DNA of 16,065 nucleotides from Coriobacteriaceae bacterium (GTDB lineage: Bacteria > Actinomycetota > Coriobacteriia > Coriobacteriales > UMGS124), in the NCBI GenBank assembly GCA_019420325.1, contig JAHZHK010000064.1, positions 1 through 16,065 on the forward strand, in the 5' to 3' direction. The notes under the pieces were generated by a model. That model was given only the letters and a program-made list of their open reading frames with translations, ran no database searches and was not told where the DNA came from. Each line of letters begins with the position of its first letter. Within the stretch, counting starts at the first letter, position 1. Of the stretch, positions 6,842-12,916 are shown piece by piece. Made by a program: the position numbers and the translations under genes.

Positions 6842-8839
6842 GTGGTCGCCCAGAAGAAGCGTTCCCATCACGGACCGACTCGCCGCCGTCCCCGCAGCCC
6901 CCTTGCTGGCTATCTCAACGTCAGTATGAGGGGCTCGGGGACGGTTCATACTCAGGAAGGCGACTTCCACATTCCCGGTCGTTTCGTGGCTGAGGCCATG
7001 AATGGCGACCGGGTTTTTGTTCGTCGTATGCCTGGGCTGCACGACGGCATGCCCGTCGGAGCCGTTGCCGGGGTGGTTGAGCGCGCACACACGACATTTG
7101 CCGCCACGCTCGTGGATGACGGGCACTTGCGCGTGCTCGTGCCTCTTGACGAGAGTCTTTCCCATGACTTCATCGTCGAGGCGGCCGACCGTACGCCGCA
7201 GATCCTGGGCTGCTCCGATGGCGACCTGGTGAGCGCCCGCATCCTTGTCTATCCTACCCGCAACGCTGCCGGCGTCGCCACGGTGGAGAGGCGCATCGAG
7301 AACGACTCGGCCTCGCAGGTTGCCATCGAGGCCATCATCGCCTCGCACGACTTGCAGACGTTGTTCGACCCCGAAGCGCTCGAGGAAGCCGCCTCGCTCG
7401 CGCTCGACGTAGACCGCGCGTTGAGCGAGCCGGGCAGACGCGATATCCGCGAGCGCTTCGTAGTCACCGTCGACCCCGATGACGCGCGCGACTTTGACGA
7501 CGCGGTGTCGCTCGAAGCCTTGCCCGAAGGCGGATGGATGCTCGGCGTGCACATCGCCGACGTGAGCGCCTATGTGGCGCAAGACGGCCCCATCGACATG
7601 GCAGCGCGCGTCCGTACCACAAGCGTTTACCTCGCTGATCGTGTCATCCCAATGCTTCCCGAGGAACTGAGCTGCGACTTGTGCTCACTCGTTCCCAGCC
7701 AGGATCGCCTTGCTATGACGGTCAACATGCACGTGAACGCCCAGGGTCTCGTGCAGCAGGTGCAGGTCTACCCGAGCGTCATTCGCTCGAAGGGCCGTTT
7801 TACCTATCGCGAGGTCGATGCGATTCTCGAAGGGGCGGCGCCCGACGGTACAGCGCATCCCGATTGTGTGGGCATTGACCTGGCTGCCTTCTTTGGTGGG
7901 CTCGACCGCGTCAGCACCCTTCGCCAGGGCCTTCGTCGCGAGCGCGGCGCCATTGAGTTCGTCTCGAGCGAGGCAAAGGTCCGTCTTGACGAGCAGGGCC
8001 TGCCCATTGGCGTTGACGTGCGACGCTCGACGCGTGCCACGAGCCTGGTGGAGGAGGCTATGCTTGCGGCCAACGAGGCCGTGGCCCGTCGTCTTGTGGC
8101 CACGGAGCTGCCGTGCCCCTTCCGCGTGCACGAGGCACCCGACCACGACAGCATGGCCGGGCTCGTGGGATTGCTTGACGAGCTTGGCTGCCTCAAGCCC
8201 CAGGACAAGCCTGGTCTCATCTCGTGCGACTCCCACGCCGTGCAGGCGGTGCTCGACGAGGTCGCCAGCAAGCCCGAAGAGGAGCTTGTGAGTTCGCTTC
8301 TGCTGCGCGCCATGAAACGCGCGACCTATGAGCCTGAAAACCTTGGTCACTATGGTCTGGGAGCGCCTGCGTACTGCCATTTCACGAGCCCTATCAGGCG
8401 CTATCCCGACCTCATGGTGCACCGCATCCTGAAGCAGGTGCTTGCGGGGTCCGTGAAGTCACGCATGCGCCGTGAGCTCGCCTACCTCATGCCCGGCGTG
8501 TGTGCCCAGTCCTCAAAGATGGAGCGCGTGGCTGCCGAGTGTGCCTCGCTCAGCCAGCAAGTGAAGATCGCCGAGTACATGGAGAGCTTCATCGGCCAGA
8601 CGTTCGAGGGCGTCGTCGTGTCGGTGCAGCCGTTCGGCCTGTTTATCCGCATTGGCCTCACGCAGGCCCAAGGTTTGCTTCACTCACGTGACCTGGGTGG
8701 AGAGTGGATGTATGACGAGGCGCGTTACGAGCTTGTGAGCCGCGAGAGCGAGGACGTGTTCCGACTGGGCCAGACGATCGAGGTGCGCGTGCGCTCATGC
8801 GACGTCTTCCGCGGCCGTGTCGTTTTTGCGCTGCCGTAG
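6842..8839 (+). CDS. rnr: Ribonuclease R (RNase II/RNB family exoribonuclease), short form
   Basis: Processive 3'-to-5' exoribonuclease that degrades structured RNA; in other bacteria it also destroys non-stop mRNA during trans-translation. The 665-residue protein has a basic tail (KKRSHHGPTRRRPR, 5-18), an OB-type RNB_N region (about 24-100), the RNB catalytic domain from about 205 with metal ligands in VDPDDARDFDDAV (Asp211, 217, 219, 220), the FTSPIRRYPDLMVHR block (514-528), and a C-terminal S1 domain (about 586-664). It lacks the N-terminal helix-turn-helix and the long lysine-rich tail of E. coli RNase R (813 residues), so RNase II is an alternative name; the neighbourhood (smpB, ssrA) favours RNase R. 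The start GTG directly follows the ftsX TAA and its only ribosome binding site is AAGGTG at 6833-6838, so translational coupling is likely. Stop TAG. Confidence 0.93.
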   Translation: MVAQKKRSHHGPTRRRPRSPLAGYLNVSMRGSGTVHTQEGDFHIPGRFVAEAMNGDRVFVRRMPGLHDGMPVGAVAGVVERAHTTFAATLVDDGHLRVLVPLDESLSHDFIVEAADRTPQILGCSDGDLVSARILVYPTRNAAGVATVERRIENDSASQVAIEAIIASHDLQTLFDPEALEEAASLALDVDRALSEPGRRDIRERFVVTVDPDDARDFDDAVSLEALPEGGWMLGVHIADVSAYVAQDGPIDMAARVRTTSVYLADRVIPMLPEELSCDLCSLVPSQDRLAMTVNMHVNAQGLVQQVQVYPSVIRSKGRFTYREVDAILEGAAPDGTAHPDCVGIDLAAFFGGLDRVSTLRQGLRRERGAIEFVSSEAKVRLDEQGLPIGVDVRRSTRATSLVEEAMLAANEAVARRLVATELPCPFRVHEAPDHDSMAGLVGLLDELGCLKPQDKPGLISCDSHAVQAVLDEVASKPEEELVSSLLLRAMKRATYEPENLGHYGLGAPAYCHFTSPIRRYPDLMVHRILKQVLAGSVKSRMRRELAYLMPGVCAQSSKMERVAAECASLSQQVKIAEYMESFIGQTFEGVVVSVQPFGLFIRIGLTQAQGLLHSRDLGGEWMYDEARYELVSRESEDVFRLGQTIEVRVRSCDVFRGRVVFALP

Positions 8840-8872
8840 GAGTTGTGCGTGACATACACGCTGCAGGTGAAT

Positions 8873-8901
8873 GTGCTAGGGTATCCGTGCCGTATGGCAC
8901 G
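8873..8901 (+). promoter_or_regulatory. Candidate promoter and inverted repeat ahead of the TPR-smpB genes
   Basis: TGCTAGGGT (8874-8882) looks like an extended -10 (TAGGGT with an upstream TG), with no clear -35. Directly downstream, CGTGCC (8886-8891) and GGCACG (8896-8901) form a perfect 6-bp inverted repeat with loop GTAT. It would lie at the start of the transcript as a hairpin or an operator. The 94-bp gap between rnr and the next start codon leaves room for an internal promoter. Confidence 0.4.
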
Positions 8902-8933
8902 AGTTGTCTGTTATGAGAAAGGGGAGGGTCGCC

Positions 8934-9761
8934 GTGGCGCCCGACGTCCTTGAAAAGCTTCAGAGCATCGAAAGCTACCTGGCATGTGGCCAGACTGCCG
9001 AGGCGCGCCCCTTGTTGGAGGCCCTCCTTGCCCAGGTAGAGCTGTATATCGACGAGGTGTGCGTGACGAGCGACACCCGTCAGTATTTCTCGTTCTCCTC
9101 GCAGTTTGAAAAGCTCGCCTATCAGCGCGTGGAGAAGGACCCCCGCGAGCTTGTTGTTGTGGAGGCCCCCTTCGACCGCGTCTATGCCGACTATGCCTTC
9201 TGCCTCTTGGCCCTCAACGATCCTGAGGCCGCTGCCGAGGCACTCAAGAAGGCCGTGCGCTGGAACCCGATGGACTGTGCCCACAGGCTCGACCTCGCTG
9301 CCGTGCTCAACACCCTGGGCGACGACGAGGAGTTCCTGCGCCTGTCCTATTCGGTGTTCGAGCGTGCGAGTTCCTCGGCTCACCTCGTGCGCGCCTACCT
9401 CAACTTCTCGCAGGCTTTCGAGTCTGCCCAGGAGTGGGAGGCCGCCGCGGCGTGCGCCAAGTGCGCCTGGCGTCTCAACGCGACCGATCCGCGCGTCGTC
9501 GAGGCATGCGACCGTCTTGCCCAGGAGTACCAGTGTGACCCGCGTAAACAGGAAGACGAGCTCACTCAGAGCCTGCTCGACGCCCAGGGCCTGCCCGACG
9601 GCGCCAACGTCGAGATTGTCATCTGCGCCCTTCTGCTGAGTGACATCTACATGGAGCAGGGCAACGAGGACGAGGCTGAGCAGCTCACCTGGGTCGCCAT
9701 CGACCTGGTGGGCCAGGAAACCACGCGCGCGCTCAAGCAACTTGTGCGCGAGCAGGGCTAA
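8934..9761 (+). CDS. TPR-repeat protein of unknown function between rnr and smpB
   Basis: I do not recognise a named family. Start GTG 8934 is chosen because GGGGAGG (8921-8927) lies 6 bases upstream; an upstream TTG at 8904 has no ribosome binding site. The 275-residue product is acidic and helical, without signal peptide or membrane segments, so cytoplasmic. Tetratricopeptide-like helix pairs are visible: about 84-113 (DYAFCLLALNDPEAAAEALK, then AVRWNP), 118-146, 151-185 (a pair ending in a WRLNATDP-type turn) and 228-262 (DIYMEQGNEDEAEQLTWVAI). The WNP and LNATDP turns are typical TPR ends. Such proteins usually serve as protein-binding scaffolds. smpB starts 10 bp after its TAA, so the two are probably cotranslated; a link with ribosome rescue is only a guess from position. 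Confidence 0.8.
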   Translation: MAPDVLEKLQSIESYLACGQTAEARPLLEALLAQVELYIDEVCVTSDTRQYFSFSSQFEKLAYQRVEKDPRELVVVEAPFDRVYADYAFCLLALNDPEAAAEALKKAVRWNPMDCAHRLDLAAVLNTLGDDEEFLRLSYSVFERASSSAHLVRAYLNFSQAFESAQEWEAAAACAKCAWRLNATDPRVVEACDRLAQEYQCDPRKQEDELTQSLLDAQGLPDGANVEIVICALLLSDIYMEQGNEDEAEQLTWVAIDLVGQETTRALKQLVREQG

Positions 9762-9771
9762 GGGGGTAGCC

Positions 9772-10266
9772 ATGCAGCCCAAGTCGTCATTCCAGCAGGG
9801 CAAGCGCCGCGAGCCCAAGGAGATTGCAAAGAACCGCACCGCGGCGCACGAGTACTTCATCGACGAGACGTTTGAGGCGGGCTTGGTACTCACGGGCACT
9901 GAGGTGCGCAGCCTGCGCGAGCGCAACTGCCAGATCACCGACGCCTTCGTGCTCATCAGGGGCGGCGAGGCGTGGCTCCACGGCGTGCACATCCTGCCCT
10001 TCTCCAACGGCAGCATCTTCAACGGTGACCCCGACCGCAAGCGCAAGCTGCTCCTGCACAAGAAGGAGATTCACTATCTGGCCTCCAAGGTACAGCAGCA
10101 AGGTTGCGCACTTGTCGCCACGCGCATGTACTTCGACGAGAACAATCGCGTGAAGATCCAGATCGGACTGGCCCGCGGCAAGAAGATGTATGACAAGAGG
10201 GCCGATATGGCCAAGCGGGATATGGACCGGGAGATTCAACGTGCCCTGAAGGAGAGGGGACGCTAA
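9772..10266 (+). CDS. smpB: SsrA-binding protein SmpB
   Basis: RNA-binding protein that escorts tmRNA to stalled ribosomes and, with its C-terminal tail in the empty mRNA channel, starts trans-translation. Start ATG 9772 has GGGGG 5 bases upstream; the open frame extends further up only inside the preceding gene. At 164 residues it has the normal length. Family motifs: IAKNRTAAHEYFIDETFEAG (18-37), LVLTGTEVRSLRERN (38-52), the RGGEAWLHGVHI strand (63-74), RKLLLHKKEI (91-100), and ARGKKMYDKR (134-143) followed by the basic helical tail AKRDMDREIQRALKERGR. Its RNA partner ssrA lies about 1.4 kb downstream on the same strand, and RNase R is two genes upstream. The stop TAA is immediately followed by the palindromic repeat at 10267. 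Confidence 0.98.
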   Translation: MQPKSSFQQGKRREPKEIAKNRTAAHEYFIDETFEAGLVLTGTEVRSLRERNCQITDAFVLIRGGEAWLHGVHILPFSNGSIFNGDPDRKRKLLLHKKEIHYLASKVQQQGCALVATRMYFDENNRVKIQIGLARGKKMYDKRADMAKRDMDREIQRALKERGR

Positions 10267-10355
10267 CTGAGGCACGCCATCTGCGGCGTTGCTTTGGCCC
10301 TCGTGTACCATCAGTACACGTCGGGCCAAAGCGCCTTGCAGCTGTCGCACCTCAG
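10267..10355. repeat. 89-bp REP-like palindromic element, complete copy
   Basis: The stretch folds into one long imperfect hairpin. Closing stem: CTGAGG (10267-10272) with CCTCAG (10350-10355). Middle: CTGC (10281-10284) with GCAG (10338-10341). Perfect 10-bp stem: GCTTTGGCCC (10291-10300) with GGGCCAAAGC (10323-10332). Apical stem: CGTGTAC (10302-10308) with GTACACG (10314-10320) around loop CATCA. It begins on the base after the smpB stop. It has no T-tract, so it is not a classical terminator; it could protect the mRNA 3' end. Its right half recurs at 10495-10530, which is why I call it a repeat family rather than a single hairpin. Confidence 0.85.
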
Positions 10356-10447
10356 CGCGTTTGAAGTGGCCTGTGCCCCTGCCTGGACGAAACCGTGCGG
10401 ACGTTTAAACGACTTGGGCTGTTGGTGGCCGGAACTGCGGCGCAAAA

Positions 10448-10479
10448 CGCCTTGCGCCCGACTCGCCTCAGCGCGTCTG
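10448..10479. repeat. Diverged partial copy of the palindromic repeat
   Basis: CGCCTTGC at 10448-10455 and CTCAGCGCGTCTG ending at 10479 match the right half of the element at 10332-10363 in order and spacing, with the middle diverged. The opening and the CTCAGCGCGT end are conserved. The call depends on the two better copies on either side. Confidence 0.55.
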
Positions 10480-10494
10480 GGGACATTGGGACGC

Positions 10495-10530
10495 CGGGCC
10501 AAAGCGCCTTGCAGCTGTCGCATCTCAGCG
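10495..10530. repeat. Near-identical half copy of the palindromic repeat
   Basis: Bases 10495-10530 match 10322-10357 at 35 of 36 positions (from CGGGCCAAAGC to CTCAGCG; one C/T difference). No matching left arm is found just upstream. Directly after it, CTCAG/CTGAG form a small inverted repeat (10525-10537), possibly the start of a further degenerate unit. The rest of the 10356-10576 region contains no credible gene; a 10-bp palindrome CGTTTAAACG lies at 10402-10411. Confidence 0.8.
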
Positions 10531-10576
10531 TCTCTGAGGGCAACAGCGGATTCCTCCTGCTTCTCCCTCGTGCAAG

Positions 10577-10603
10577 AAAAAGGGCCCTTGCGGGCCCTTT
10601 TTT
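10577..10603. terminator. Bidirectional terminator between smpB and the patatin gene
   Basis: AAAAAGGGCCC (10577-10587), loop TTGC, then GGGCCCTTTTTT (10592-10603): a perfect palindrome with an A-tract on one side and a T-tract on the other, so it works for both converging transcripts. The T-tract overlaps the stop codon of the minus-strand patatin gene (10602-10604). Confidence 0.93.
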
Positions 10604-11459
10604 AGTCGGCGAGGAATTTCTCCAGCTCGTCCCAGCGCTCGATGGCGGCGGAGCGGCCTTGAAGGTAGAGGTCGAGGAGCTTGGCGCCGTCGTGTTCCAT
10701 GTTCGCCACCGACACGGGACGTGCCGGGGCGAGTACGAAAGCGTTGCCGGCCTGCTCTTGACCCCAGATGTACTCGCGCTGGGCGTTGTAGCGCTCGGGC
10801 CTTGTCTCGATGGCCTCCAGATAGTAGGGGAAGTCACCGTAGAGCTTCTTGGCGGCGGGCAGCAGGGGTACCGAATGCTTCCTGTAGGAGCGTTCCTGCG
10901 TGAGTACGACCACTGCTTTGTCATTGCCGGGCTCGGCGAGCGCGCGCTTGAGCGGCACCGAGTCGGTCGTGCCGCCGTCGAGCAGAAGCCGCCCGTCGAT
11001 GTCGACCATGCGCGACACCACGGGCAGGCTTGCCGAGGCGCGCACGTAGTCGAGCTTCTCGGGCAGGCTGGTGATCTCGATGTAATCGGGCTGGCCGAAC
11101 GTGACGTCGCTCACCACGGCATAGAGACGCGTGGGGTTGGCGTTGAAGGCCTTGTAGTCAAAGGGGTCGAGGTCGTTTTGCACCTCGTTGTAAAGAAACG
11201 TGGTACCCACGATATTGCCGGTCTTGGCGAGCTGGTAGGCGCTCATATAGCGCTTGTCGTCGCGGAAGGCCAGGTTGATGCGGCAGCTGCGGCCGAGCTG
11301 ACCTGCGAGGTAGTTTGTGGCCATGAGGGCACCGGCCGACACACCCCATGCCGTGGAGAAGCCCGCAAGGCCGCGCTCCATGAAGACGTCGAGCACGCCG
11401 GCGGTAAAGATGCCGCGGAAACCGCCGCCTTCAAGTACGAGCGCAATGTCGTTTCTCAT
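10602..11459 (-). CDS. Patatin-like phospholipase family protein (YjjU-like)
   Basis: Predicted serine acyl hydrolase acting on lipids or acyl esters with a Ser-Asp dyad; the substrate is unknown. Start ATG (complement of 11457-11459) follows AAGGAGG with 6-base spacing; the frame stays open further upstream into the tmRNA gene but that part is not credible. The 285-residue protein shows the oxyanion-hole motif LEGGGFRGIFTAGVLD (9-24), the nucleophile elbow GVSAG (39-43, Ser41), and the dyad aspartate in LLLDGGTTDSVPL (158-170, Asp161). The spacing and the GGGxRGIFTAGVLDxF opening resemble E. coli YjjU more than RssA. No signal peptide or transmembrane segment, so probably cytoplasmic or peripheral. 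It is the only minus-strand gene between smpB and ssrA and has its own promoter and terminator. Confidence 0.93.
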   Translation of the reverse strand: MRNDIALVLEGGGFRGIFTAGVLDVFMERGLAGFSTAWGVSAGALMATNYLAGQLGRSCRINLAFRDDKRYMSAYQLAKTGNIVGTTFLYNEVQNDLDPFDYKAFNANPTRLYAVVSDVTFGQPDYIEITSLPEKLDYVRASASLPVVSRMVDIDGRLLLDGGTTDSVPLKRALAEPGNDKAVVVLTQERSYRKHSVPLLPAAKKLYGDFPYYLEAIETRPERYNAQREYIWGQEQAGNAFVLAPARPVSVANMEHDGAKLLDLYLQGRSAAIERWDELEKFLAD

Positions 11460-11494
11460 GGTGCCTCCTTGTTGGCAGTGTAAGTCTGCCATGC

Positions 11495-11522
11495 AGTGTA
11501 CCCCACATGTGGTGTGCGTCAA
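11495..11522 (-). promoter_or_regulatory. Promoter of the patatin gene with palindromic operator in the spacer
   Basis: On the minus strand TTGACG (11522-11517), a 16-bp spacer and TACACT (11500-11495) form a good promoter about 35 bp ahead of the patatin ATG. The spacer contains the perfect 10-bp palindrome CCACATGTGG (11503-11512), well placed for a repressor. TACACTGC occurs again further into the leader (complement of 11475-11482), an 18-bp-spaced direct repeat with the -10 copy. Confidence 0.65.
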
Positions 11523-11532
11523 CGTCTCGCGA

Positions 11533-11562
11533 TTGACAGCGAGCACCTTCGGGAGGTAGTAT
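11533..11562 (+). promoter_or_regulatory. Promoter of ssrA (tmRNA)
   Basis: TTGACA (11533-11538), an 18-bp spacer and TAGTAT (11557-11562) form a consensus-like housekeeping promoter. Transcription would start near 11569, leaving a leader of about 90 bases to be removed from the 5' end of the tmRNA, as known for pre-tmRNA processing. Its -35 is 10 bp from that of the divergent patatin promoter. Confidence 0.75.
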
Positions 11563-11657
11563 CTCCTTTCCACATGAGGCTGTATGCCCATGCAATGCGC
11601 GGGTCTCAAGACTCGCGCGGCACTCTGACAAGGTGGAACGCTTCGCACCTCGCACAC

Positions 11658-12012
11658 GGGGGCGACTGGTTTCGACATGGTCATTCTGAGGGGGGCAGCA
11701 AGCCGAGGTCTCCTCACCTCGCAAAACAGGGGTACTTGTCAAAATAAATGACAATCGTTCTAGCTACGCCCTCGCTGCTTAATTAGTCAGCGACGTCAAC
11801 CCGGGGTTTATCCCCGACTCCGGCGCGACGCCATTCTAGGGGATTGCTCGTGGGATCGTAGTCTGTATAGCCCACGCTAAGACCGAACGGACTGGACTCA
11901 AGGCTGCCTGACGCCGTGCGGCTGCGAGTCGAGACTTAAACGGAATCTGAGCTTGGAGATACCGCCCAGGGTTTGGCCATGGACCGGAGTTCGATTCTCC
12001 GCGCCTCCACCA
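11658..12012 (+). ncRNA. ssrA: Transfer-messenger RNA (tmRNA, 10Sa RNA)
   Basis: Rescues ribosomes stalled on broken mRNAs by acting as alanine tRNA and then as a short mRNA that adds a degradation tag. The 5' end GGGGGCGACTGGTTTCGAC and the 3' end with T-arm GGTTCGATTCTCC-like sequence (read here as GAGTTCGATTCTCC) and CGCCTCCACCA are diagnostic. The acceptor stem pairs 11658-11664 with 12002-12008 (one G-T pair), with CCA encoded at 12010-12012; total 355 bases. A stem CGAGGT/ACCTCG in the 5' part (about 11704-11721) fits pseudoknot 1. It is a one-piece tmRNA, not the permuted two-piece type. It is flanked by a consensus promoter and a terminator. Confidence 0.97.
11741..11782 (+). other. 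tmRNA proteolysis-tag reading frame
   Basis: After ...CTTGTC, which resembles the sequence before the resume codon in other tmRNAs, the frame reads KINDNRSSYALAA and stops at TAA (11780-11782). With the alanine carried by the tmRNA, the tag would be AKINDNRSSYALAA. The YALAA end is the standard ClpXP recognition end. The resume codon is inferred; starting at AAT 11747 would give the shorter ANDNRSSYALAA. Confidence 0.8.
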
Positions 12013-12023
12013 TCGTCTATAGC

Positions 12024-12060
12024 AAGGAGGGCGCCCCGTGCGGGACGCCCTCCTTTTGTT
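12024..12060 (+). terminator. Rho-independent terminator of ssrA
   Basis: GGAGGGCG (12026-12033) pairs with CGCCCTCC (12046-12053), extended by CCC/GGG after one mismatch, followed by TTTTGTTTG. It starts 12 bp after the encoded CCA. On the minus strand no T-tract follows the stem, so it would be a weak terminator for rph. Confidence 0.92.
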
Positions 12061-12068
12061 TGTCTATG

Positions 12069-12087
12069 GCACAAAACTGCACAAAAC
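12069..12087. repeat. Short tandem repeat downstream of ssrA
   Basis: GCACAAAAC occurs at 12069-12077 and again at 12079-12087, a 10-bp period in the 58-bp gap between the ssrA terminator and the end of rph. No function is evident, and I see no clear terminator for rph here. Confidence 0.5.
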
Positions 12088-12118
12088 CCTGTTCAGGCCG
12101 TATTTTAACCAGTCAGGC

Positions 12119-12883
12119 CTATGCCAGCTTCTTCCAGCCCACGCACTCGGCCTGGATGCGCAGCAGCTCCTGCAGGCCGGGTTCAGCCAGGTCGAGCATG
12201 GCGTTGAGGCGCTCACGGCTGAAGGGGGTGCGCTCGCCGGTGCCCTGGATCTCGATGAACTCGTGACGGCCGGTGTAGGCCAGGTTCATGTCGATCTCGG
12301 CCTGGGAGTCCTCGGAATAGTCGAGGTCGAGAAGGAGGCATCCCCCCACCATGCCCACCGACAAGGCCACAACCTGGTCGATTAGCGGGATGCGCGAGAT
12401 CTTCTTGGCGTCCACCATGGCGGCGAAGGCGTCGTAGAGAGCCACCCAGGCGCCGGTCACGGCAGCGGTGCGCGTGCCGCCGTCGGCGTTGATGACGTCG
12501 CAATCCACGGTTACGGTGTATTCGCCCAGGGCTTTCATGTCGCACACGGTGCGCAGGCTGCGGCCGATGAGGCGCTCGATCTCCATGGAGCGGCCCTTGC
12601 GTGCGGAGGTCTCACGACGCGAACGCGTGGTAGTGGAGCAGGGGAGCATTGCGTACTCGGCGCTCACCCAGCCCGCATGGGCATCCCTGCGCCACTTGGG
12701 CACGCCCTCCTCTATGGTGGCGCAGCAAATGAGCTTCGTGGCGCCGAACTCCACCTGGCAGGAGCCCGATGCGTGGGGCATCACGGCGCGCGTGAGGGTG
12801 ACGGGGCGGATGCCGCCGTCGGGGCGGCCGTAGCTGCGCTCGGCGGGTGCGGCGGGCGTGGGATCCTTGAACATAACGGGCAT
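12119..12883 (-). CDS. rph: Ribonuclease PH
   Basis: Phosphate-dependent 3'-to-5' exoribonuclease that trims tRNA precursors. The 254-residue protein has the family order of motifs: RPDGGIRPVTL (20-30), FGATKLICCATIEEGVPKW (46-64), GWVSAEYAMLPCSTTTR (71-87), KGRSMEIERLIGRSLR (96-111), VDCDVINADGGTRTAAVTGA (126-145), which carries phosphate-binding residues, and LDLDYSEDSQAEIDMN (185-200) with the catalytic aspartates. Start ATG (complement of 12881-12883) follows AAAGGAA with about 10 bases; an in-frame ATG 9 bases further in is an alternative. murI lies 73 bp upstream in the same direction, a common pairing in Gram-positive bacteria; the XTP pyrophosphatase gene (rdgB) that often follows rph is absent. 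Stop TAG; the gene converges on ssrA. Confidence 0.97.
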   Translation of the reverse strand: MPVMFKDPTPAAPAERSYGRPDGGIRPVTLTRAVMPHASGSCQVEFGATKLICCATIEEGVPKWRRDAHAGWVSAEYAMLPCSTTTRSRRETSARKGRSMEIERLIGRSLRTVCDMKALGEYTVTVDCDVINADGGTRTAAVTGAWVALYDAFAAMVDAKKISRIPLIDQVVALSVGMVGGCLLLDLDYSEDSQAEIDMNLAYTGRHEFIEIQGTGERTPFSRERLNAMLDLAEPGLQELLRIQAECVGWKKLA

Positions 12884-12916
12884 CTGTCTTGCGTTCCTTT
12901 CTTTGCGAGAGCAATG

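Noticed and set aside
5855..7582. 575-codon open frame on the minus strand
   Set aside because: Lies antisense to the end of ftsE, all of ftsX and the start of rnr; its His/Asp/Gly/Val-rich composition is the usual shadow of GC-rich coding sequence, with no recognisable motif.
8658..10061. 467-codon open frame on the minus strand
   Set aside because: Antisense to rnr end, the TPR gene and smpB; no domain, and smpB on the other strand is certain.
10402..10411. CGTTTAAACG palindrome as an operator
   Set aside because: It lies in the gene-free repeat region between converging genes, where no promoter is expected; probably chance.
9787..10523. Minus-strand frames opening with MRQLQGALARR and containing RCDSCKALWP
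   Set aside because: These peptides come from translating the two copies of the palindromic repeat. Their similarity reflects the DNA repeat, not a protein family; such frames may appear in databases as hypothetical proteins.
10395..11483. 362-codon open frame on the plus strand
   Set aside because: Antisense to the patatin gene, whose active-site motifs and ribosome binding site are clear; the frame begins in the repeat region and has no family resemblance.
11460..11717. 86-codon N-terminal extension of the patatin protein
   Set aside because: It would run through the tmRNA 5' end and both promoters; a proper AAGGAGG precedes the ATG at 11459.
12002..12118. Attachment site for an integrated element at the 3' end of ssrA
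   Set aside because: tmRNA 3' ends are common integration targets, but no second copy of the 3' end and no integrase gene is visible; a normal terminator and rph follow.
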